Of a stretch of 64,000 nucleotides of DNA, positions 57,122-64,000 are shown piece after piece. The translations under genes and the position numbers were made by a program. The stretch comes from Brachybacterium sacelli (lineage in GTDB: Bacteria > Actinomycetota > Actinomycetes > Actinomycetales > Dermabacteraceae). Within the stretch, counting starts at the first letter, position 1, and each line of letters starts with the position of its first letter. The DNA lies in contig NZ_JAGIOD010000001.1 in assembly GCF_017876545.1 (NCBI RefSeq), positions 1,736,001 to 1,800,000 of the forward strand. Reading direction: 5' to 3'. The notes beneath the pieces were generated by a model. It did not search any database and was not told the origin of the DNA. It worked only from the letters and a program-made list of their open reading frames with translations.

Positions 57122-58777
57122 ATGACCGCCACCGTCCCGTACCAGATGCCCGCGGCGCGCGAGAGCGCGACCGCCCCCGCCAGGACCGTCTACCTCATCC
57201 CCAGCGGCGACCTCCGCGAGAGCGCGAACGTCCCCGCCTGGCCCTTCCAGCAGGAGCTCGAGCGGATCGTCACCGACGCCGTCGAGGCGACGGGCTGGAC
57301 GGTGCAGCGCGGATTCGCGCCCGACCCCGAGCTCGGCCACGGCTTCATCCGCTCCCAGCGCATGGGCCTGGAGGTGTTCAAGGACATCCCGGCCGACGCC
57401 CCGCTGATCGTCGCCACGGCCAACTGGCAGTACAGCCACCACGTGCTCGCGGGGCTGCGCACCCACCGCGGCCCGATCCTCACGGTCGCGAACTTCGCCC
57501 CCGAGTGGCCGGGCCTGGTGGGTCTGCTGAACCTCAACGGCGGCCTGACCAAGATGAACCGCGAGTACTCCACGCTGTGGACCGTGGACGGCAGCGACGA
57601 CTACTTCCGCGAGGGTCTGGCCACGTGGATCGAGACCGGGACCCTCACCCACGACGCGTCCCACGTGCGCCCCCTGCCGCATCTGCCGGGCACCGCCGAG
57701 GTCGAGCTCGGCCGGGCCCTGGCCGACCAGCTGCTGGACGACAAGGCCATCATCGGGATCTTCGACGAGGGCTGCATGGGCATGTATAACGCGATCATCG
57801 ACGACGAGATGCTGAACCCCCTGGGCATCTACAAGGAGCGGCTCTCGCAGTCCGCCCTGTGGGCCGAGATGCAGACCGTCACGGACGAGGAGGCCGACGC
57901 CGTCGGGACCTGGCTGACGGAGGCCGGGATGACCTTCCGCCTCGGCACCGACGAGGCCACCGAGCTCACCGAGGCCCAGCTGCGCAGCCAGTACGCGATG
58001 TACATCGCCGCACTGCGCCTCAGCGACGACTTCGGCCTGGACGCCGTGGGCATCCAGTACCAGCAGGGCCTCAAGGACGTCACCGCCGCCTCCGACCTCG
58101 TCGAGGGGCTGCTGAACAACGTCCAGCGCCCGCCGGTGACCAGCCGTGACGGCTCCCGCGTGCTGTGGGAGGGCGAGGCGCTGCCGAACTTCAACGAGGT
58201 CGACGAGGGGGTCGCTGTCGACGCCCTGGTCACCAACCGGCTCTGGACCGCCATGGGCATGGACCCCGCCACCACGCTGCACGACGTGCGCTGGGGCGAG
58301 GAGTTCGACGGTCGGTTCGTGTGGGTCTACGAGATCTCCGGCTCCGTCCCGCCCAGCCACTTCGCGGGCGGCTACGCCGACGCCGAGGGCTGGCGCCAGG
58401 GCCCGGAGTTCTTCCCGGCGGGCGGCTCCACCCTCAACGGTGTCTCCAAGCCGGGCGAGATCGTCTGGTCGCGCGTGTACGTCGCCGACGGGGCCCTGCA
58501 CGTCGACATCGGCCGCGGCAGCGTCGTCGAGCTGCCCGAGGAGGAGACCCGTCGCCGCAAGGAGTCCACCAACCCGGAGTGGCCGATCGCGCACGTCGTG
58601 CTGCACGGCGTGAGCCGTGACCAGTTCATGGGACGGCACAAGGCCAACCACGCCCAGCTCGTCTACGCTGATGATGCGGCGACGGCCGACCGGGCGCTGA
58701 CGGCCAAGGCCGCGCTGTTCCACCGTCTCGGTGTGACCGTGCACCTGTGCGGCGACGCCGTGATCGTCGAGGACTGA
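57122..58777 (+). CDS. L-fucose/D-arabinose isomerase-like protein
   Basis: A 551-residue protein of the FucI family. FDEGCMGMYNAIIDDEMLNP is the family's signature (key part GCMGMYNAIID), GIYKERLSQSALWAEM follows, and EALPNFNEVDEGVAVDALV and KANHAQLVYA complete the metal/substrate site. FucI enzymes isomerise L-fucose to L-fuculose and also D-arabinose to D-ribulose. The coupled GH172 gene and the FucU mutarotase and ribokinase-like kinase elsewhere favour D-arabinose. It starts 34 bases after the GH172 stop and is followed by a LacI gene. Confidence 0.83.
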   Translation: MTATVPYQMPAARESATAPARTVYLIPSGDLRESANVPAWPFQQELERIVTDAVEATGWTVQRGFAPDPELGHGFIRSQRMGLEVFKDIPADAPLIVATANWQYSHHVLAGLRTHRGPILTVANFAPEWPGLVGLLNLNGGLTKMNREYSTLWTVDGSDDYFREGLATWIETGTLTHDASHVRPLPHLPGTAEVELGRALADQLLDDKAIIGIFDEGCMGMYNAIIDDEMLNPLGIYKERLSQSALWAEMQTVTDEEADAVGTWLTEAGMTFRLGTDEATELTEAQLRSQYAMYIAALRLSDDFGLDAVGIQYQQGLKDVTAASDLVEGLLNNVQRPPVTSRDGSRVLWEGEALPNFNEVDEGVAVDALVTNRLWTAMGMDPATTLHDVRWGEEFDGRFVWVYEISGSVPPSHFAGGYADAEGWRQGPEFFPAGGSTLNGVSKPGEIVWSRVYVADGALHVDIGRGSVVELPEEETRRRKESTNPEWPIAHVVLHGVSRDQFMGRHKANHAQLVYADDAATADRALTAKAALFHRLGVTVHLCGDAVIVED

Positions 58778-58813
58778 GCGACGACCAACACCGTACTGAG
58801 AGGGGAGAGGCCC

Positions 58814-59809
58814 ATGGTGTCGCCGAGGCCCACCATCATGGACGTGGCGCGCACCGCGGGGGTCTCCTCGGCGACGGTCTCCCGCGTCATCAACGGCGCC
58901 TCGACCGTCGACAAGGAGATGTCGCGACGGGTGCGGGCCGCGGTGCGGTCGACGGGGTACGTCCCCAACGCCATGGGCCGCTCCCTGCGCCGTGGCGGGA
59001 CCTCGCAGATCGCGGTGGTCGCCCCCGACGCCGAGAACCCGTACTTCACGCAGATCATCAGCGAGGTCGAGCGGATCGCCCGCGGGGACCACTACTCGGT
59101 GACCGTCGCCCACACCGAGGACGATCTCGACATCGAGCGGGACTGCTTCGCCCAGCTGGTGGGCCGCCATGTCTCCGGGGTGCTGCTGGTCCCGGTCCAC
59201 AGCACCCACACCGACCTGTCCCTGCTCACCGAGGCCGGGATCCCGGTGGTGCTGGTGGACCGCTGGATCGAAGGTGCCGGGACGGACCTGGTCGCGACCG
59301 ACAACCTCGACGCGGGACGGCAGGCCGCCCGGCATCTGCACGCACGCGGGTTCCGGGCACCGGCCGTGATCGCCGGGCCCTCGCAGCTGCGTACCACCGA
59401 GGACCGCGTCACCGGCTACCGCACCGCCTGGCGCGAGCTCGGGGTGCCGGTCGACGACTCCGCCATCGCCCGCGGCGACCTGCACGTCGACTCCGGACGA
59501 GCGATGATGACGCAGATCCTCGAGGCCGGCGAGGCCGACTGCGTCTACGTCACCAACAACCGCATGTCCGCCGGCGCCTTCGAAGCGATGCGCGGCGTCG
59601 AGGACGCGCCCGCGCTGCTGGCCACCGACGACGACCTGTGGACCCGCCTCGTCACCCCGTCGGTCTCCGTGGTCCACCAGCCGGTGCGGGCCACCAGCCG
59701 CGCCGCCGCCCGCATGCTCGGCCAGCGGATGGCGAACCCCGACGAGGAGCCCTCCACGACGCTGCTGCGCTCGCGGATCATCGAGCGCGAGTCGACCCTG
59801 CCGCGCTGA
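58814..59809 (+). CDS. LacI family regulator of the arabinan-type locus
   Basis: A 331-residue LacI regulator. HTH in residues about 7-29 (IMDVARTAGVSSATVSRVING), hinge SLRRGGTSQIAVV, and a complete ligand-binding domain (GAFEAMRGVEDAPALLATDDDL near its end). It is the third gene of the GH172-isomerase operon. Being placed downstream of a LacI-type box, it is the best candidate for the regulator of the whole family of related boxes in this region. Confidence 0.88.
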   Translation: MVSPRPTIMDVARTAGVSSATVSRVINGASTVDKEMSRRVRAAVRSTGYVPNAMGRSLRRGGTSQIAVVAPDAENPYFTQIISEVERIARGDHYSVTVAHTEDDLDIERDCFAQLVGRHVSGVLLVPVHSTHTDLSLLTEAGIPVVLVDRWIEGAGTDLVATDNLDAGRQAARHLHARGFRAPAVIAGPSQLRTTEDRVTGYRTAWRELGVPVDDSAIARGDLHVDSGRAMMTQILEAGEADCVYVTNNRMSAGAFEAMRGVEDAPALLATDDDLWTRLVTPSVSVVHQPVRATSRAAARMLGQRMANPDEEPSTTLLRSRIIERESTLPR

Positions 59810-59825
59810 ACAGATCTCGACGGGA

Positions 59826-59845
59826 CCTGATCCCGAGGGATCAGG
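59826..59845 (+). terminator. Hairpin after the LacI gene
   Basis: CCTGATCC and GGATCAGG form an eight-base-pair stem with a four-base CGAG loop, starting 16 bases after the LacI stop, followed by GTTCT. It probably ends the GH172-isomerase-LacI transcript before the permease-urease region. Confidence 0.65.
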
Positions 59846-59998
59846 GTTCTGTCCATGCCCCTCGCGGTGATGAGACGGCAGGTCACGAAAAGGTCTCGTC
59901 GCTGCCCGGGGAAGCATCCCGTGCCCGCTCCTTCCTACTGTTCCGGTGTCCCCAACAGGCTCACCTCAGCCTGCCCCCGCCGGAACGGAGCCCCTGCC

Positions 59999-61663
59999 GT
60001 GAGCATTGACGCCGAACCCATCCCCGATGCCCCCGGAGTCTCCACCGACGCGCGTTCCAGCACCGACGAGAGCCTCGAGGACTACACCCTGCGCTTCGCC
60101 CCGCGCTCGTACCGCACATGGGGCCCCGGAGTGGTCGCCACCAGCGCCTTGGGTGGCATCGCCTACCTCGCGGACTTCTCCATCGGGGCGAACATCGGTC
60201 TGACCCACGGCACGCTCAACGGCATCATCGGCATCCTCGTCGCCGCTGCGGTCATCTTCCTCAGCGGGTTCCCGCTGGCCTACTACGCGGCCCGCTACAA
60301 CCTCGACCTGGACCTCATCACCCGGGGCGCCGGATTCGGGTACTACGGCTCGGTCATCACCAACGTCATCTTCGCGTCGTTCACCTTCATCCTCTTCGCG
60401 CTCGAGGGTTCGATCATGGCCCAGGGCCTCTTCCTGGGCCTGGGGATCCCGCGCTGGATCGGGTACTTGATATCGACGCTGCTGATCTTCCCGCTGGTCA
60501 TCTATGGCATGAAGACGCTGGCGAAACTGCAGGTCGCCACCACCCCGGTGTGGTTGATCCTCATGGTCATCCCTGTCGTCTACCTCGTGCTCTCCCACCC
60601 CGAGTCGGTCCAGAACTTCTTCGCGCACACCGGGGAGGGCGGCGGGGGCGTCAGTTTCGCCTCCGCGATGCTCGCCGCGGGTGTCTGCCTGTCGCTCATC
60701 GCGCAGATCGCCGAGCAGATCGATTACCTGCGGTTCATGCCGCCTCGCACCGAGAAGAATCGGCGCACCTGGTGGGCGGCGACGATCCTGGGTGGACCCG
60801 GCTGGGTGCTGTTCGGGGCCACCAAACAGATCCTCGGCATGTTCCTGGCGATCTACCTGGTCTCCACCGTGCCCGGGGCCCGCGAGTTCGCCAACGAGCC
60901 CGTCCAGCAGTTCCTGGTCACCTACGAGCAGCTCATGCCGGCCTGGCTGGCCCTCGCGCTCGCCGTGGTCCTCGTGGTCATCTCGCAGGTGAAGATCAAC
61001 GTCACCAACGCCTACTCCGGGTCGCTGGCCTGGACCAACGCCTACACCCGCGTCACCCGCCGCTATCCCGGACGCCTGGTGTTCCTCGCCGTGAACCTGG
61101 GTATCGCCCTGGTGCTGATGGAGGCGAACATGTTCGACTTCCTCAACGGGATCCTCAGCTTCTACGCGAATCTGGCCATGTCCTGGATCTGCGTGGTGGC
61201 CACGGACATCGTCCTGAACAAGCACCTGCTGAAGCTCTCCCCGACGAAGCCCGAGTTCCGCCGCGGCATGCTCTACGACTGGAACCCGGTGGGTCTCGTG
61301 GCGATGGCGCTGTCCGGCGGCATCTCCATCGCGATCTACTTCGGTGCCTTCGGCGCCGGCATCCAGCCGTACTCCCCGCTGTTCGCCGTCGGCATCGCCG
61401 TGGTCGCCACCCCGCTCATGGCCGTCATCACCCAGGGCCGCTACTACCTGCGTCGCATCGACGACGGCATCGACCTGCCGATGTACGACGAGCACGGCAA
61501 CCCCTCGGGCGAGACCCTGCGCTGCTGCGTCACCGGCCTGGAGTTCGAGCGACCCGACATGATCGCCTCCGCGAAGCCCGGACCGAGCGGGGAGAAGCAG
61601 TACCTCAGCTCCCTGGCCCTGGCCACCGACCGCACGGGCGAGCACGTGCTCCCCAAGGAATGA
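59999..61663 (+). CDS. NCS1 family purine/pyrimidine or urea-related permease
   Basis: A 554-residue membrane protein of the nucleobase:cation symporter-1 family with about 12 helices. EDYTLRFAPRSYRTWGPGVVATSALGGIAYLADFSIGAN is the NCS1 start (key parts LRFAPRSYRTWGP and SALGGIAYLADF); the AIAEQIDYLRFMP segment is typical of bacterial urea-cycle-linked members. A soluble C-terminal tail (about 70 residues) is present. I chose GTG 59999, eight bases after ACGGAG. Because ureA begins four bases after its stop, it probably brings in a precursor of urea or urea itself. Confidence 0.85.
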   Translation: MSIDAEPIPDAPGVSTDARSSTDESLEDYTLRFAPRSYRTWGPGVVATSALGGIAYLADFSIGANIGLTHGTLNGIIGILVAAAVIFLSGFPLAYYAARYNLDLDLITRGAGFGYYGSVITNVIFASFTFILFALEGSIMAQGLFLGLGIPRWIGYLISTLLIFPLVIYGMKTLAKLQVATTPVWLILMVIPVVYLVLSHPESVQNFFAHTGEGGGGVSFASAMLAAGVCLSLIAQIAEQIDYLRFMPPRTEKNRRTWWAATILGGPGWVLFGATKQILGMFLAIYLVSTVPGAREFANEPVQQFLVTYEQLMPAWLALALAVVLVVISQVKINVTNAYSGSLAWTNAYTRVTRRYPGRLVFLAVNLGIALVLMEANMFDFLNGILSFYANLAMSWICVVATDIVLNKHLLKLSPTKPEFRRGMLYDWNPVGLVAMALSGGISIAIYFGAFGAGIQPYSPLFAVGIAVVATPLMAVITQGRYYLRRIDDGIDLPMYDEHGNPSGETLRCCVTGLEFERPDMIASAKPGPSGEKQYLSSLALATDRTGEHVLPKE

Positions 61664-61666
61664 TCC

Positions 61667-61969
61667 ATGCGCTTCACGCCCGGTGACACCGAGAAGCTGA
61701 TGCTGTCCGTCGCAGGGATGGTGGCCCGCGACCGCTTCGAGCGCGGCGTGCGGCTGAACCACCCTGAGGCGGTGGCCCTGCTGTCCACCTGGGTGATCGA
61801 GCGCGCCCGGGACGGCCACACCGTCGATGAGCTGATGGTGACGGGCCGCGAGGTGCTGCGCCGCGACCAGGTCATGGAGGACGTGCCGGCCCTGCTGGCC
61901 GACGTGCAGGTCGAGGCCACCTTCCCGGACGGTCGCAAACTCGTCACGCTCCACCACCCGATCGACTGA
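61667..61969 (+). CDS. ureA: Urease gamma subunit
   Basis: A 100-residue UreA of normal length. It opens [20 protein letters not shown] and has the family core [21 protein letters not shown] and [21 protein letters not shown] (key parts HPEAVALLS and [17 protein letters not shown]). It forms part of the urease apoenzyme that hydrolyses urea to ammonia and carbamate. Followed nine bases later by ureB. Confidence 0.95.
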   Translation: MRFTPGDTEKLMLSVAGMVARDRFERGVRLNHPEAVALLSTWVIERARDGHTVDELMVTGREVLRRDQVMEDVPALLADVQVEATFPDGRKLVTLHHPID

Positions 61970-61978
61970 GAGGACCCC

Positions 61979-62308
61979 ATGTCCGTAGGAGACGACGAGA
62001 GGCCGGGACCCGGCGCGATCCGGGTGCGCCCCGGCGACCGTGTGCTCAACACGCGTGAGCGGGCGGAGGACCACCTCGTGCTGGTCCTCGAGAACACCGG
62101 GGACCGGCCCATCCAGATCGGATCGCACATCCATCTGCCCCACGTGAATCCGGCCCTCGCCCTGGACCGTGAGGCGGCAGAGGGTTTCCGTCTCGACATC
62201 CCCGCCGGCACCTCGATGCGGTTCGAGCCGGGTGCCTCGCGAGAGCTGCCGCTGGTGCGCCTCGGTGGCGCTGCGCGCGTTCCCGGCATCCAGATCAGGG
62301 AGGCCTGA
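61979..62308 (+). CDS. ureB: Urease beta subunit
   Basis: A 109-residue UreB. Motifs LENTGDRPIQIGSHIHL, FRLDIPAGTSMRFEPG and LVRLGGAARVPG are those of the family. The usual strong GSHxH motif is intact (GSHIH). It precedes ureC by six bases. Confidence 0.95.
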   Translation: MSVGDDERPGPGAIRVRPGDRVLNTRERAEDHLVLVLENTGDRPIQIGSHIHLPHVNPALALDREAAEGFRLDIPAGTSMRFEPGASRELPLVRLGGAARVPGIQIREA

Positions 62309-62314
62309 GCGCAG

Positions 62315-64000
<1,686 letters not shown>

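Noticed and set aside
57122..58777. Complete L-fucose catabolism pathway
   Set aside because: The FucI-like isomerase and FucU-like mutarotase are present but fuculokinase and fuculose-phosphate aldolase are not seen; a D-arabinose route fits better.
55925..59917. Very long open frame (about 1,330 codons) on the reverse strand opposite the GH172, isomerase and LacI genes
   Set aside because: Its product has no recognisable family and it lies exactly opposite three genes with clear family motifs; long antisense frames are common at this GC content.

Overview
This is a GC-rich actinobacterial chromosome segment with tightly packed genes, many GTG starts and many 4-base ATGA/GTGA overlaps. The products and the style fit Micrococcales, perhaps Brachybacterium or another Dermabacteraceae. 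That placement is inferred from protein character only; there is no rRNA or other marker gene here. I saw no tRNA, CRISPR array, insertion sequence or phage gene.

Layout. 0-1.3 kb: the end of a kinase-like gene, a decayed VOC remnant and a DUF5701 gene. 1.4-5.4 kb: an MHS transporter, a sulfatase and an IclR regulator behind a promoter with a repeated operator. 5.4-9.0 kb: a DUF6226-DUF1990 fusion, RidA, a DHDPS-family lyase and an SDR. 9.2-12.2 kb: a CstA / cory-CC-star / ArsA-type ATPase operon. 12.8-19.2 kb: a complete actinobacterial-type gas vesicle operon of ten overlapping genes, two of which carry unusual extra domains. 19.2-30 kb: regulators (WYL, TetR, an HTH-only TetR, two NarL-type two-component systems), a DHA2 efflux pump and small membrane proteins. 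30-60 kb: a large carbohydrate locus. 60-64 kb: an NCS1 permease followed by ureABC, with ureC cut by the window end.

The carbohydrate locus is the most interesting part. It holds a DUF4185 lipoprotein (family GH183, endo-D-arabinanases), a DUF2961 enzyme (family GH172, which includes exo-D-arabinofuranosidases), a fucose/D-arabinose-isomerase-like protein, a FucU/RbsD mutarotase, a ribokinase-like kinase, a transaldolase-like enzyme, a ribose/furanose-type ABC importer, two CUT1 ABC importers, a beta-propeller glycosidase, an enolase-superfamily dehydratase, and a NamZ (DUF1343) plus NagZ pair that removes MurNAc and GlcNAc from peptidoglycan fragments. Together these read as a pathway for eating the arabinogalactan-peptidoglycan wall of mycolic-acid actinobacteria: D-arabinan is cut outside, D-arabinose is imported, mutarotated, isomerised to D-ribulose and phosphorylated, while glycan strands are trimmed from the ends. 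The substrate is inferred from families and neighbourhood. Several promoters in the locus share a LacI-type box (GTAATCGATTAC or close variants) placed just after a clear -35/-10 pair, which ties the dispersed genes into one or two regulons; LacI regulators lie at 30.1 and 58.8 kb.
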